NCBI GenBank assembly: GCA_030704615.1
Contig: CM060732.1
Span: 50,079,053 to 50,139,052, forward strand
Origin: Takakia lepidozioides
Taxonomy: Eukaryota; Streptophyta; Takakiopsida; Takakiales; Takakiaceae
Direction: 5' to 3'
Length of the DNA stretch: 60,000 bases
Below the pieces are notes generated by a model, which saw nothing but the letters and a program-made list of their open reading frames with translations, searched no databases and was not told the origin of the DNA. Positions 23,374 to 37,838 of this stretch are shown one piece after another; positions within the stretch are counted from its first letter, which is position 1, and each line of letters begins with the position of its first letter. A program made the translations under genes and the position numbers.

Positions 23374-26300
23374 TCAACTGGGCTGGTCATAATTTTTTTC
23401 CAGTTTGAAGGGGATGTCCATGTCCGTTATGTTCCAGCCTTGCAGAAGCAGCTTTGGTTCAGTATCAGCATCCAGCTGAAATGATACTCGCACACTGATG
23501 GTTTCCCCAGGTGCCAGTGAGAAGAAGTTGTCTGAATATGTGACTGGCAGAATGCGCTTATCTTGGGATAGTGTATTCGAGGCCAGTACTGTAAAATGCA
23601 GCCAGAAGGCGACCCCCAAACCTGCTGCAGCCCTTTTGGATTCAGTTACCCCTACACTTTGCACAAGATTCTCAATTCTGATACTGATATCACACACTTT
23701 GCCAGTAAGGGATGCTTTTGCATGTGTTTTGACGGGCACTCTCTTTCTCTGGAATTCCCCCTCCAGACGGGAATAGCTCCCACCTGGCAAATGCAGCCAG
23801 TAGAAGTTTCGGGAGACCTGGTCCCCCAAGGAGTCCAAGAGCTTGAGCAAAACAAAGTAGAGGTGCTGGGCATTCTCCAACTTGTGGTAACCAACCTCAC
23901 CAACAGAAACTGTCTTATATGGTGGGGCCACCTTTTGTTTGAATGTGGTGTGATATGGGCAGCTGCCATCCAAGTCATATACAGTGGCCTCCACTGTGAG
24001 GTTTGAGAGGACATTCTTTGTAGTATTGATTATCTGTCAGCATCAAATCACAGAATTATACATAGACACTTGGCTGGGTGGCATACCCCCTCACAGTGGG
24101 TGTCCTGCATGATCTTGACCTCCATACCCAGAAACATGTGTATAACTTTCTAGAAAATTGTGGATAACTTGGGACTCAAAATTCACCTTACAAACCCAGA
24201 TCGTATTGGAAAGGAAACGCAAGGAGCTGACCTCAACAGAATACGTGACAAGATTGAGTTGAACATGAATGGGCTCTGCTGCACAGCGTACACCAAAAAA
24301 AGCTCCTGTCTGATCCAAAAGGTGGTCATACATCTGGCCCCGAAGGCCCGGCCATGGGTTCTGCGTCTTCCAGATAAGTAAGCCTGTGTAGTGTGTCCAC
24401 ATGCGTGAATTCCAGCTTTCTATGAGGGCCCTATATTGAGTATAGTTCACCAGCTGTGCCTGTCAATGCATAAATGTGCAGCATCAATAAACCTTCTCAT
24501 ATGGTCAATAACTAACTGTACATTAGTCCTATGAAGCCACTAACCTACCAGATTCCTTCTTCTCTTTCACATCACATAAAAAGACTATTTTACTTGCTCA
24601 ACACAGAAGTGATACAACACCAGTAGCTTAATGGAAAAAATTCAAGTACAAAAGCTAGAGCAACTGGACCAACCTTCTCACAGAAATCATCCAGATTTAC
24701 CGGCTTGCCATAAGACGCAATCTGGTGGGGGAGTAAATTCGCAGGATCTGAGTAAGAAATATACTTGTGATAGTCCCAGGTAGCATTCGGGACCTCAGTT
24801 ACATAACCACCTTCACCCTCCACCAGCTGAGGAGGGTCCCATGCATCTGGTTGCATAGTCGCTCGAATGGTTGCTGCCACTGGCACACCAACGGACCCAA
24901 TTTCAGGGTTGAAGGCATATGTGTAGTAACCGTCCTGGAAGAAGTTTTCAGGGTTTTGAATCCCATAGGGTCCATCTGTGAACGCCCCATTCCCTGCAGC
25001 AAATCCACTCCACAGAGATCCTGGGATGTACACCCTAGTCCCATCCAGATCATGACTTGGGTTACGTTCACTAGGCATGATGGTGGTGTCAAGGTCTGCG
25101 CCAGAAAGTGCCCCAGAGACTTGGAAAGAGGGGTTGAGCTGAAGCTCAGATGTCAGTGCACTATTTATATCTGCAGCTGGGTACTGTTCGTTTCCCCCCA
25201 CCCAGAGGGCTAAGCTAGCATAATTGCGGAGTAGCTTCACAGTGTCTCGTGCACATGTGAGAAATAGGTTATGGTCTAAAGGCCAATTAGGGTCTGATGG
25301 TGCAACGCCTCTTCCATCACAATCACCTGTTATCCAGAACTCCTGCCAGACCTGTACAAAAGCTGCGAGGTAAGTTAATGGGTGTAAGCTCTCTCAATTG
25401 CACTGTGAGCTGCCTGTCAAAATAAAGCTTGTTCTATCTGACATTTGTGGAAAGTGACTCGCTCACCTTAGTAAAAGCTTGCATTCATAGACAGGCAGCA
25501 AGCACCTGTCTCATCAGATAATCCCATGGCCCCTTAGGTCCGTCAGGTTGGCAGCAGTGCAGTGGGAGACGTAGAGAGTTTTCTAATAAGACAGCCATGT
25601 ATATTTTTATATCCACATGAGAGTCTATCTACTTGCAGATTTTGAGACCTAAGACATCTCTGTTTTCATTCAGAGGTTTAGAGAGGTTCAAGACTCACCA
25701 GAATGCCTCGTTTGTCACAAGCCCTGTAGAATTCGGGCCGCTCTGCCAAGCCTCCACCCCACACACGCATCATATTCAAATTCATGTCTGCATGGAACCC
25801 AACATCGGTATTGTAACGGTCCTCAGAAAGGCGCAACAAGCCATCTGAGACAATCCAGTTTCCCCCACGTATGAACACTGGCTCCCCATTTACCTGAAAC
25901 TTTCTGCCAGCCCTTTTGCAAATTAGTACCAAGCGCACACACTGCTCGCTCGCTTTGCCTCAAACTAAACTGGTACTTAAGGGGGGGCTTCTGAGCCCCT
26001 CCAGGAGATTGTGTAAGAGGGCATATCGTCTACGAAGGAGAGGAAGAGATGCATATGGTAGGCATTGGGACTGTCAAGTATTTCATACATCTTTCATTGA
26101 ACAAAGTAGAGAGAATGAGGGTATCAGGGAAGAGGGGAGCACCTGCCTCCCGTGAGAGGGTCAATGGAGGTGTGAATGTGTCGAAAACCAAAGGGATGAG
26201 TCCATGAATCAGACTCGCCATGCCCATCAGTGTCCACCACAATGTCCACTTTATAGAGTGGTTGCTCCCCCATCTGATTGGGCCACCATAACTTCGGCTT

Positions 26301-29300
26301 GTAGAAAAAGAGCTGCCACAGGCAAAGTGTTACATGAATAGTCTGCTGCAACATACTAGAGCTGATGTGGACGTCATGATGAAGAGCATAGCATTCAGGC
26401 CTAAACCAAGCGGTAACAGTGGAGAATCTCTGCAGTCATCTAACAGCTTCTCTCCTAGTCTACTTGTCTGCTCAATCCTTCCCTTTCGTCTTGGATGCTG
26501 GCGCATAGACACATTATGTATCATCTCTGCTTTATTGCATTTGTGCACTTCAAAGAAAGACATCTTATGACAACTTTAAGTTGGAACATGGGTGAGAAAG
26601 AGAGATGTACTCATAATATTTGCTGGCAAGCCATTTTGATCAATCAAGAGAGGAGGGAGGGAAGGGGAGGATAGCAGTAGGGGAGCCCAGTGCCCTTGCT
26701 GAAGGCTGTGTCAACCGATGAGAGAAAGAAAGAAGAAAGACAGGAAATCTATAACAACCAGAGCAAGGGAACATGTATATCAACGTGAAAGCCTTAAACT
26801 CTGAACTCACATTTGAGAGGTAACCAAAGATTAAAAGATTACTGCACAGGAATACAAAGAATATGGAAAAAAGAAGGTATATCAAAAAAATCAAAGCCTA
26901 ACAGCTGCTTGATGACAGAGCACCTGTGAAAATAAGATACCAAGCACTTCTGTTCTTCACAACAAAATGCCTCTCCAAAGACGAGCAGCGTGTCAAAAGA
27001 GTGATATCTCCCTCGAATCTCTGGCTACACTTAGGGATCTCTGGAACATACAAGTGCAATAGATGGCATATTTCAGGGTTTGTCTCCACTTCTTTTATTT
27101 CCTCCTGGGAAAAGCTGCTGTTTAGGGTCCATGTCTGAAGAGAAAATGCAGCTAGCCTTCTGAAACAGTACTTTTAGTGAGTCTGTGTCGGCTAATCCCG
27201 TGAGATGTGAGGCACTCTTGCTGGTAATGAACATCTGGTAGTAATTTAGCCTCTGCAAGGTGATACTAATCCAGTATAAGGCTTGAAGCCCGGTGCGGCA
27301 CCCAAATGCTCCCCAGCAAATGTAATGAGTGGTGTACTATCCCTACTTTTGCACAAAAGCAGATCTGCAATGGCTCCATACTCCACATTGAGAAAGAGAG
27401 ACAGAAGAAACTTCATAAGGTTCATGGGGTCCCCTGAGGATCCACGGACAAAGTACAGAGAGAGGGAGCTTTTCCAGGTAATGGTCACAAAATTGGTCAA
27501 CAGAATAGAAAAGTAGCTTACAGGGCGAAAGGAGTGAAGAATGGTGGTGCTGCCTTCTATGAGCACATCTTCTATAACGACATGGTCAACTATGCAAAGG
27601 TCCCCTTCCACATCAAGGGAAACCTGCAGTGTGATGGTGCAAGATGCTGATGCAGAACTGGTGTTGATGAGCTCTAGGCTGGCATCCAGGTAGATCCTCG
27701 TGTACTCATCGTAGAATGTTGCCACCAAATGCGGATCAGATATTTTGACTGGCTGTGCAACTCATTGAACAAAAGTGCATGAGATACATTTTTATCTCAA
27801 TTCACGTAATATAGTTGCTTCAAACCTACAACTAATTCAAGCAGAATTGGACTTCACAGTGACACCCAATGGGAAACTTACAGAGGACAAGGCCACTGGC
27901 CAAATCCCACCACATTAGATTTGGCTTAGAGTAGGGTAACCAATTTCGAAGACAAACCAACTCAAAATCCAAATTAAGAGCATACCCCTGTGAAAGAGAT
28001 CGTGACCTCATCCCAGATGCCTGTGTTCCGGTCCCTGCATGACTTTCAGAAACCAAAATGGTCATGAGAACTCATCATCTCAAAGACTTCCACATCAAAA
28101 AGATAGAGACGGATTAACTAGTCATTGAGAGAGCAATAATGTCCTACAACTTAAACGCTGTCTTAAAGGACAATAAATGCGCAAACAGGTGTCCACGGGA
28201 TTCTTGAGGGACAAATTGGTGCGAAGGGCATACATTTGCCCTCAGAAACTTTTTCCAAACCAATGACAAAACAGATGAAAGCACGTTTTCGGAGAAGAAA
28301 GAGGGAACTTAATAAGATCATAAGAAGAGTTGAAGTGCTACCGGATAGGACAAATCCAATCCCAACCCTCCACATACTGTGCTGCAACATCCTTTGCAAT
28401 CTGGAGGATTTCACATCAAGGTAGAAATCACACGAGAATAATGTTTATGATAACAGTAAGACCATATTTCAGCTTGACCTTCCCTTGAGAACTTCTTAGT
28501 AGCAAAGATGATACTTCTGTCACTTGAGCAAAAACCCTCAAATGTAAGGTACATAATCGCAAGCACGCTCAATACATCCAAACCCACTGACACTCTTATT
28601 CCAACCTTTAAGCTTCCTAACTAAAAAAACACCAGCATTTGGTACCAAAACCCATAAAACCTTGACATCTCTGTTGCAGAGTGTGTCAAGATGGAAGTCT
28701 CGGTAAGTTTGGGAAAATCAACCATCTGAAAGCTCAAGAGCATTTGCAAGGAATGGCATGCATATGGTACTGGGCTGTTCATAGATCAGGCAAACAGTCT
28801 TAGAATTTGGTAGGAAAAAGCTAGAAGAGCTGAAAAGTGTACAAATATGTCACTCACATCATGGTCCCCGCCTTGGCCGCCTTCTGGCGGGATCCTCCCT
28901 GGATGATCTGGAGGATGCACCAATACTGCCAGGAAGTTAAGTCCGTCTTGGTTCAGCCAATGAGTGATGTCCAATGTGTGCCGCAGAAACATACCTCCAG
29001 GCAGTACCTTGCTGTGCCCATTCACAAACACCTCTGCTGAATAGTTGATGGCTCTGAACGTCAGCCATGCCTTCCCCTTTCCAGACTGAATCACAAATGT
29101 ACATTCAAAAATCACTAGGCTTGCAAAAAACAATACTCCCACATCAAGCATCACTTTCCATCTCTCTGAGAAAAGGGGGTATGGATCATACAACCAATAC
29201 CTCACATCCTGAATGGATGACATCACTGGTCCAAAAGGGGACACATTCATGGCATGATTGTTCTGTAGTATGACTCCTGTTATCTGAGAAATCTGAAACA

Positions 29301-30038
29301 AGCACTCTACACAAAAAGTGAATTAGCAGTGTCAGAGAAGTGTGGGAAATATTTGACCATGTTGGAAGATTTCAAATGGAGCCTGTCGGTATTTGAGTGA
29401 GAATAGATATATATGTACCACGATGGGTAGATTGACTCTGTTGCAGAACCAGAAGGTGTAATATTCACGCCCAGCATCTGCAATATCGGGAATCTTCTCA
29501 TTGTTGAGGCCATAAAATGGATCCTCTATCGCATTGTTCTTCAGCAACGTGGTCAAGACTCTGCAAAATCATACAAATCTAAGTGTTTTGGAGATTTATG
29601 AGAAGCGATGCTCGAGAATGTCATAGATTCGAGTCACAGCGGTGCCTTTGAATCAGCTGACGCCTACTGCTAGTACACATCCAGGAGAGGGAAAAGTCTT
29701 TTGAGGGTTCACTGCCGTGATCTCTCCTGAGACTGAGGCCCTTATCTTCAATGGAAAATCTAATAAGTTACATGAATTTCACTCACAGCAAACTGGACGA
29801 CTGTTGTTATAATCTACCCATTGTTCACTAACTTATACACTCCGGAATTTACGATTTCGATGATGACACAAAGGATTCGTGTTGAAGGTGAAAGGGAAAA
29901 CAGAACATACGTGCCAGGCACAACTGCCTCCATCCATCCCTTGCTCTTTGCAGAGGGCACATGCGAGGTCGTGAGCTCTTGGCCTGTCTGTGCCACATCG
30001 GATTCCCTCGCCGCCACCCATCCAACATTCAACTTCAT
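23374..30038 (-). CDS. Mannosylglycoprotein endo-beta-mannosidase (GH2)
   Basis: Eleven exons (30038-29911, 29560-29419, 29085-28858, 28400-28342, 28034-27986, 27752-27522, 26312-26143, 25903-25699, 25351-24674, 24459-24232, 24033-23374) have GT-AG borders and join without a stop to 925 residues, about the length of plant relatives. The enzyme cuts the Man-beta-1,4-GlcNAc bond of N-glycan fragments in plants. The sugar-binding domain has [14 protein letters not shown] and VHPPDHPG. The beta-sandwich has [10 protein letters not shown]. The barrel has [25 protein letters not shown], the acid/base Glu in GGNEQ (~459) and the nucleophile Glu in FNPEIGSVG (~554). The C-terminal domain has [11 protein letters not shown]-like [11 protein letters not shown]. 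No secretion signal is evident at MKLNVGW. All key residues are present, so it is probably active. Confidence 0.95.
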
Positions 30039-33000
30039 CGCTTAATGCCCACACTCTCGATGAGCAATCTCACAGAGCCTTCATCACACCAAGGCTGACG
30101 TTACCAACTCTGCCAGCAGATCCCTTTCTTGCTTATGCTCCACTCTCAAGAAAGCCTGCATTCCTACGATCCCTTGTCATACAGAAAAGCTGGCATCAAA
30201 GGAAAATCCGCAAACGACCCAATTAGAAACAGGCGTATATACATCTGCATCACTCCAACAACTAAAGCTTATGAGTTTTATCAAAACAGAGACATACTAC
30301 TCTTTCTCAGCAGATTGAGGCTGTTTGAAGCAAGCTGGTACTTACTTCTTCACTAACGGGTAAGTAACACTGTGATGCATATGTCCCACGAGTCTCTCAG
30401 GAAACGAGATTATCAGTAGATGTTGATTGGAATTCACAAGAGGATGCATGGGATTCGCACGTATGTAAAGGACCCAAAACGGAAGGCAGTCTCCCTTCGG
30501 TGACACCACGAGTTGTGCTTCCTAAGGCAAGAGTCTTCATTCTCGTAAAGGATGACACCATAAGTTCCACTTGCTTCGGCAAGAGTCTTCCTTCTTGTAA
30601 GGACCTAAGTAGTAGTGTTGTGTAGCTACTGATGATTTCAGACTGGATGGTGACTGTGGTCTTAGAAGTGCACAGTCAGTGTCACCAACTTGGAATGGAG
30701 TTCACTTATGTCACACATTTGATGTGATGGTAATGTAGGTATACCATTCTTCCAAAAACATTCTGCATCATGAAAGAATTCCTGAAGCATAATGCGCATC
30801 CTAAGGGTTGAACAAAGAACTGGCTCACTCCACACAACGATAGAAATCAAGTAAACTTGTACCACAATCCTCTCACAATTTGATTCATGAAGCTTTCTTT
30901 GTTTAATCCATGGTCGCAGCAGATGGTAGCCTTTGAAGTAGATTAGCAGAAGTGAGTTTCTTTCAAACATAACTGTGACTGGATGATTTGTTCATCCTTA
31001 TATTCTATTAGTTATCTACTAGGCGCAGTTGAGGCCTGTTAACAAGTGCATGTCATCTACCACAAAGACAGAAGAGAACTTAAGTTTTCTGAAGGCCGGG
31101 GTGAATCACTTCTCACGAAAAAGAATGAACTGATCCACTATACTGGGATCTGCAAGTGTGCCAATGTCACCCAATTGATCAAGCTGCTTAACTGCAATCT
31201 TCCGCAAAGTTCTAAGCATTATTTTCTCACTCCTTGTCTTTGGCAGTCCTGGCACCCGATGTATCTTGTCTGGTGCAGCAAATGCTCCAATCTAGCAAGC
31301 AAGGGAGTGACATGGTTGATTTTCACAAATAAAGTAGGGTTAGGAAAATTTGTGTTAGAATGTACTCCTTAAGACGTAGCCATAGCCATGTCGAAGAATA
31401 TCTCTGTTAGGGTGGTGCACAAGCGTAGCTCCAAGACTCCTTGGTGCATCCCCGAACAAAAGAAGGTCATGAACCTCTCAACCTAGCCTCCCCACTGTGG
31501 ATAGCACCAAATATATACCACTGCGTTAAATATTAGGGTCTAGGATCACCCTGTTTCTATAGCATGCTGCTGTTACCACCACCTGTCCTTCACAACTTGT
31601 CCCGGGTGGAACAGTACAACATAAGAATATTGACTCAAGGCTGCTGTTTTTCCTACCACCTATGGAACCCCTTACCCTTGCACTGAAGAGCACTTTCAAA
31701 TTGTGTACCCATTCTGAGTTGCAACCTTTACTAAACTTCCTTTCTTTTTCTTTCAGTAAATCGACATGAAACTCCTGTCCTTGCTGCCCTTGAACATATC
31801 TATGACCAGTCTTCCAGGTCTTCAGTGCACCTACCAATTTACCCGACAAACCCCCTTGAGCCAGGCTGATTAACTGCTTAGGGCTACATGCAACATAGGC
31901 CTCTCATCGATGTGAATTAGGACAGAAGGACTACATAACTAGCACCACAGCACCTAGTACCCGGCTATCTGCTGGAACTGGACATCACACACCCATGTGA
32001 TGGTTGAGGAGAACAGACCTAGCCGCGTACAGCATAGGCCCTTTCACCTGTATCACAGAACACAAGGAGGCATGTCATTCTAACTTTGGATTATTTGTAA
32101 CCTGGCCGTCAGTGGAACATGTTGGTTGGGTTCCAGCAATGCTTCAGGCATAGATGAGAAGTTCCAAGAATGTACAGACAACCCTGAGCCACACCAAGGA
32201 TTCTATGTTTGGCTGGTCACTGACAGTGGAAGAAAACGATACTAGTGATGCATACACAGCCCTTGACCTATCTATGCCCCTACCTGACTTGTCAGGGACA
32301 GCAACCAAGACTTGGGAAGGACTATGGGGACAAGCAGATAGGCTCTCACTATACTTTCTGGCAATCCACAAATTCAGAACCAATACAAAAATCTTTGATC
32401 AAGAACCTGGTTGGAAAAAGGGTTACTCTATATGTGAAGACAGAGATCTTTTCAGAGAGACGAACATATAAACCAGAAAAAGTAGGAAAGGAGATTGATT
32501 AGCATTATCACAAGAAAAGAAGAAGAAAGAGACTAAATACCTTCATGGGAGACCAGGAGGGCCAATTGGACTAATGAGATTTTCACAACCAAGGTCAGAC
32601 TTTAAGCTTGGACTTGGTTGGTACCTGCCCAACACAACAGCACGTTGTGCAGGAGTATGCTGAGCAATAGAAATCTACTACGCCCACGGAGACCAACAAC
32701 AGCAAAGAAGAATGAAGAAACACTTAAAACAACCAGGGGGCATGGGACAGAGAGATAGAAGGATAAACTCTCCCTGTGAGAGGCAAACATTGAAGCACAT
32801 ATATATATATATCTTACCTGATGGTCAACCCTAACAGCTGCCGCTTCAGCACATTCTGGATGGGACAGCGGTGCTGCCTCAACCTCTGCAGGGCAACCAG
32901 CATCCCCAAGCCACCCACCTTTCTATGTACAATCTAATTTCCAACAAAAACTCATAGCTTTTCCATTCATGACTATGGAGGAACAAGGATGTGCAGCAGT

Positions 33001-33802
33001 AAACATACAGCTCAGATACAGGGCACATAACAAGCTATCGCATCCACAAGTGAACTCTACACACCTGTCTACCAATAGGGAAGAAAGTTCAAGTTCAAGG
33101 GAGGGACAAATCATTAACCATACTTCTAACTTCCGCTACCCTTGTAGCAATCTAACAGGAAACAAGGCCGGAACGTAAGGAATTCGTTGATGCCATTGAC
33201 ATCTACCGACTGGGTTCTCATACAAGCTGTATATCCTTGCAAAAGCAAGCACACAATCTGAAGCCCAAACACCAAGCTTAGCTTCTCATCAAACAGGTTA
33301 CCCCACATCTTCATATCACTGCATGGCAAATGGTATTGTTGTACCGATAAGAAACTCATCATGGCAAGCAATTACGATTAACTTTGAAACTCATCAAATA
33401 CACAAGTGATTTGAAAAATCTGCCTGTTTATATCAATCTTTCTGATGCTAAATCAACATTAGCTAAAATCTGTGGTAGTGCCAACCCCAAACCCATGTAA
33501 TTGATGACTGCACATTTCTGCCCTATTCCATCCTTATGGCAGATCACCCAGCACAGCCATAACCAATATAGAAGACTGACTATACACCACTATTACAAGG
33601 TGAAGTTGGTTGTTGCCTGCCCGAGAGAGACAGGAGTGAAGGACCAACCCCATAAAGAATGCAGAGTCTTTTCTGTTGGCCGGAAACAGGTCTTTCCACG
33701 TCAAATTGTAGGCTACGAGTATGCTCCAGAAACTCCATGTACATGTGCTTGTCCTGTTCTACACTTACTGAAAGAATTGTATAGTGGGTGGGGTTCCTTC
33801 TG
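30039..33802. other. Intergenic, no supported gene
   Basis: This covers 3.8 kb between the mannosidase start and the DUF2921 stop. Short minus-strand peptides near 31.1-31.3 kb and 31.5-31.8 kb look protein-like but cannot be tied to a family. A two-copy tandem repeat of about 55 bp lies near 30499-30605. A TA-dinucleotide tract lies near 32800. Confidence 0.5.
30499..30605. repeat. Two-copy ~55 bp tandem repeat
   Basis: Two diverged adjacent units share GATGACACCAYRAGTT, GGCAAGAGTCTTC and TTCTYGTAAAG or TTCTTGTAAGG. They lie upstream of the mannosidase gene. Confidence 0.6.
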
Positions 33803-36800
33803 TCAATCATCGTCCTCTTGAATAATGGTCAAAACTCCACGAGGTGACAAGTTGCTGGAGACAAGCTCTGTCTCCAAATTCTTTGCAGGCAATCTATCGT
33901 ACAAGCTTCGGGTTCGTACCACAAGCACACCCTTCCATCTCTGCTGCACGTAGACCATGGCTGCAAGAGTCAATGCCAACACCGGAATCACAATATCACC
34001 AGCTTTGGAATAAAAATCCATGGCTGGGTTTGCATATATATAATCACTGGAGTATGGGTAGAAGGGAGGTGTGCGGAGCCTATCGTACATATGAGGCAGC
34101 AATCGTAGCATCGTAACTCCAATATAGTACATGACATGAAGGGGTTCCCCTTTCACAACCCACAGAGCTGAACCCACAACCTGCGGCAGCAGGAACAGGT
34201 CCTCCACCAGTCCCCAATACTCCTTTGCTTCCTTCTGCAGGACAGGAGTCCCGGACATTTGCAAGTCATTGACTTCCTTGATTGCTGCTGTTTGGTCATG
34301 GTTAGTCCTAGCAACCTGAACAGCAAGCACCACCAGGAAACTCACAACATGGGTGATCCCACAGACCAAAATTACGTTGCTTTCTCTCGGGAGTTCCACT
34401 GCAGCTGATTTGAGCTCTGCCTGAGAGGCAGCTATCATACGTTCCTTCCACACCTTTTCGGCAAGGCGGATGATCAGGAGGAAAGCTACCAGCGTGAGGG
34501 ATTTCACAAGAAACATGATGCTTTGGGTCCACTGGCCCTCCCTTAGCGGGTTGTATCCAGTGTCAACTTCTGTGTCTGAATTCATCCGTGCAAACAACGC
34601 TTCCGCCCCTGTTACAACAGCAGGCAGTTGAGATAACTCAGTCACGAACCTTCCAGTGTGAGATAACATGCAAATCTAGCCAAATATGTGAGTGTACTAG
34701 AAAATCACATTCTGCCCCAAGCACCCCACTGGAAGGTGCAGGAAGAAGTCTCTTCAGCCAAAGGTTGCTGGGCCACCTAGTTCAGAGTAACTGTGACGAA
34801 GGGATGGAACAGATGGAAGCTGAAACTGAAATGACATGGTGATTGTCGAGATGATCTACTGAACTTTGCTAGAATTTCACACCTTCAGCTTACCACACAT
34901 GATTGCTAAAACCCCGTCAATCATGCAGCTACATACATGTTCCTACATTGCTGATCCAGTATGAAAAGATTCACAATGCGATTGGTGTCGAAGAGGCTCT
35001 CAGAAGTAGTTGCTACCCTCATGAGGTAGGCTTTCAAGTTACTCATGTTCAGTACAGATTCCATTTGACAATCGGGGCAAATTAGCTTGCTAGATACTAG
35101 ATCTTCAGTAACATTACTAATTCAATAAAACTTGCTATTCCATTTGGAGCCAGTATTGAGAACAAAAGTACATCAGAGAGACAAATCCTTGTACAGAAGG
35201 GCACAGATCTTAGGTGATCAGTCAGCTACTAACCTGTGATAAGAGGAATTATGTAGCCTACAGCCTGCACGCCAAGCATCCCAAGCGAGATGTAGGGCGT
35301 CGACTCCGGATGGCGCTTGACATGTGACAACTGGGCACCAATACATAGCAGCATCAGAGTTAGGGTTGCCACACTCAATGACCCTTCCAGACTCTTCCGA
35401 GAAATGATCTCATCCCGCTGTCGCTTGTAAGTGATCGGGTACGTCTCAAGATTCATCGGTTTGAAGTAGAAAGCTTCGTCCACATTCCGCCGGCTGGTGA
35501 TGTCTATCTTCACAGTTGGTCTTGTCAGCCACCTAGCCACCACTGAGGGGTACTCCAGAACAATTTCAAGGGAACAGTCAAGCCCATCATCTAAGGAATC
35601 TGCATTGTCCTGGAGCAGCGTCCAATTGGCATCTACTGGTCGACAGCCCTTCATGTACATTTTCCCATCCTTGGGATTATACAGACCTTCTGCAAAATAC
35701 ACGAGCGGATTTTCAAGAGAAAACCCAGCAGGTGTAATCTTCAAGTGAGCTCCCACTTTGAAAAATTCTGGTTGCTTGCTTGGGCGGCCTGCACTTGGGC
35801 GAGGATTTGCTTTTAACGGCATCATCCATTGTCCCTCTGGAACCAAGGTAAAATTACTCTCCTCCCTCCAGTTTATTGTCATGTGGTCCTCAAGTGCGAT
35901 CACACTAAAGCTCAGGTAATCCAACCTGGACTGCTTTTTTTGCTGTGGAAGCAGGAGTGATTCAACTGAAAGATCTCTGCTTAAGATGTTGTAATCATCA
36001 AGTCCATGCAGAGCAGGGTAACGAAACACACTGGCCCGGATTCTGGACCGAACGAGGTTAGGTTCATACCTTTCCATCACTGCACCTGCCTCCCTGATGT
36101 TGTCGTACTTGTACCGAAGCTGTTTTTGGATACTGGCGGGAACATCCTGGTTGTGGAGGGACATGTGGAAGGAGAGAGGGTTGAATGAACCAGAGTGGTT
36201 GAGAGGCCAGATGCTGGAAATGGTTCCTTCCACAATGCTGCGCTGCTTGAGAGATAAAGCCGCTTGAATGTGGAGGCAGATCTTGATATCACAATCACCA
36301 CTCATATCGCTGTTCTTTGCACCAGCATGGCATGCCACCATGCATATCTGCCCAGACTCGTTTCTCCAGGAGCCTTCCGCTGCAAGAGTGTGCCCATTCA
36401 AGCCAGACCTTTGAAATGCAAGGTTGGGACTCTCTCCACCAAGTACAGCACGGAAAACAGCACTAACATGCGTGTTGGACTTTGCACCCATTCCATCCGC
36501 CAGGGCATCACATCTAAGGTACTGAATGAGAAGGCGACCACGAGGGACATTCGCCCCATGGGATGCCCCAAAGCCAAAAGGGGCCAGCTTGAAACAAAAT
36601 TCTTCGGACTGGGTGCATTGCCAAAAAGGCTCAACATCCAGCCACTGTCCAGCAATGAGTTGCAATGCAGCTTCGCAAAACTTAGGCCCTCGGAAGGTAT
36701 CTGTCTTTGAAGAACTCTGGGGACAAGTCTCGTTGCAAATTCCAGCTGTGAGAGCTCCTGCGGTGTACTCATAATCTGCAAATGCCTCCATCTGCGAAGA

Positions 36801-37838
36801 CACATTGATAGGATTGAAATAGTGGTTGTCACCAGGAGCTGCAATGCTGGTGACTTGGCCATGGATGGCCCGGTTGGTGAGAGATTGCCGGCGAGGATAC
36901 TGCAGTTGCACCATGACGTTGCAATCCTTAGTCAATTGCTTGGCCTCTTTCGCTGGGAACAGGGTACAGCCAAGCATACAAAGCGTGTACTCCTTCTCTG
37001 TTTCTATAGAGACACCCTCCAATTCGATGCTCATTTGCGAGAAACCAGGGGTCATCTCAAAGCGGGGGTGAATGCCCCCTCCATAGAAGATGCTTCTCCG
37101 GGATGTAATTGCCAGCTGAAGTACACCTGAGACATTAACAATGTTCTTCGAACCTCCTGCATTCTTATTCACATGCATATCTGTAAGCGAGAATGTTGCC
37201 AGTTGCACAGGTGTCGATGCATCCAATTCATCAAAAGTGGGGTATCTTGGAATTGAATCTCTCCTTGACGAATTTGGTTCTGGGAGTGGATTGTAGAGCA
37301 TAATGGGCTTGGAATCCTCAGACTGCAGCCAGTCCCCATTTTGAAACGAAAGACGGCTCTGCAGCACCCACCATGTAGGATCTCCCTCTGAGACCGGGGT
37401 GTGAAACCCATCCGCGCTCAAGGACGCGGGGACACCATCGTCCCTCCCCCCCGCTGCAAGACACCTCTCCCGCACTTCTGCGAAGCGGCTCGGCATACGC
37501 TCGTCGTAAATTGCAGATTCCACCCAGGATGACCCCAGACGATGATCACTTCGAGACAAGGGAACCAAGCGTGTTAACCTTGAGGATCCATGGAATGCAG
37601 CCTTGACCTCCGTACCCCCACCATCACCGTCCACCTGGGTAACTAGCCCATGACCTAAACTCTTTTGGCTGCCAGAGATTGAAGCATCCTCCGAATGAAG
37701 TCTCCTAGAGGCACCTGCTTCCCCCCTGTGATCCTGACTTACAACCGTCTGCGGCAGTGGCAATAAAATGCACACCAGCAGCCAAGCCACCGCCCGCCTC
37801 CCTAAGCTCCCTCGAGCCTGGCAGTCATGGCCACCCAT
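33803..37838 (-). CDS. DUF2921 membrane protein
   Basis: Two exons, 37838-35234 and 34608-33803, join at a GT-AG intron, giving PLIT-G-AEALF in frame and 1136 residues. The ATG of MGGHDCQARG was chosen because a signal-anchor helix (VAWLLVCILLPLPQTVV) follows. The open frame extends 53 codons further, but that part is not family-like. A long extracellular or lumenal region comes next, with repeated beta-rich halves. The C-terminal half has several helices, including MFLVKSLTLVAFLLIIRLAE, LLPQVVGSALWVV, YYIGVTMLRLLPHMYD and IVIPVLALTLAAMVYVQQRW, with the family signature YIYANPAMDFYS. DUF2921 proteins are plant-specific and poorly characterised, so no reaction can be assigned. Confidence 0.9.

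Noticed and set aside
31046-31849. Short protein-like peptides in the 31 kb area
   Set aside because: They could not be tied to a family or to consistent splice sites, so no gene is called.
35497-37130. Plus-strand ORFs antisense to the DUF2921 exon
   Set aside because: These are shadows of the long minus-strand coding exon.
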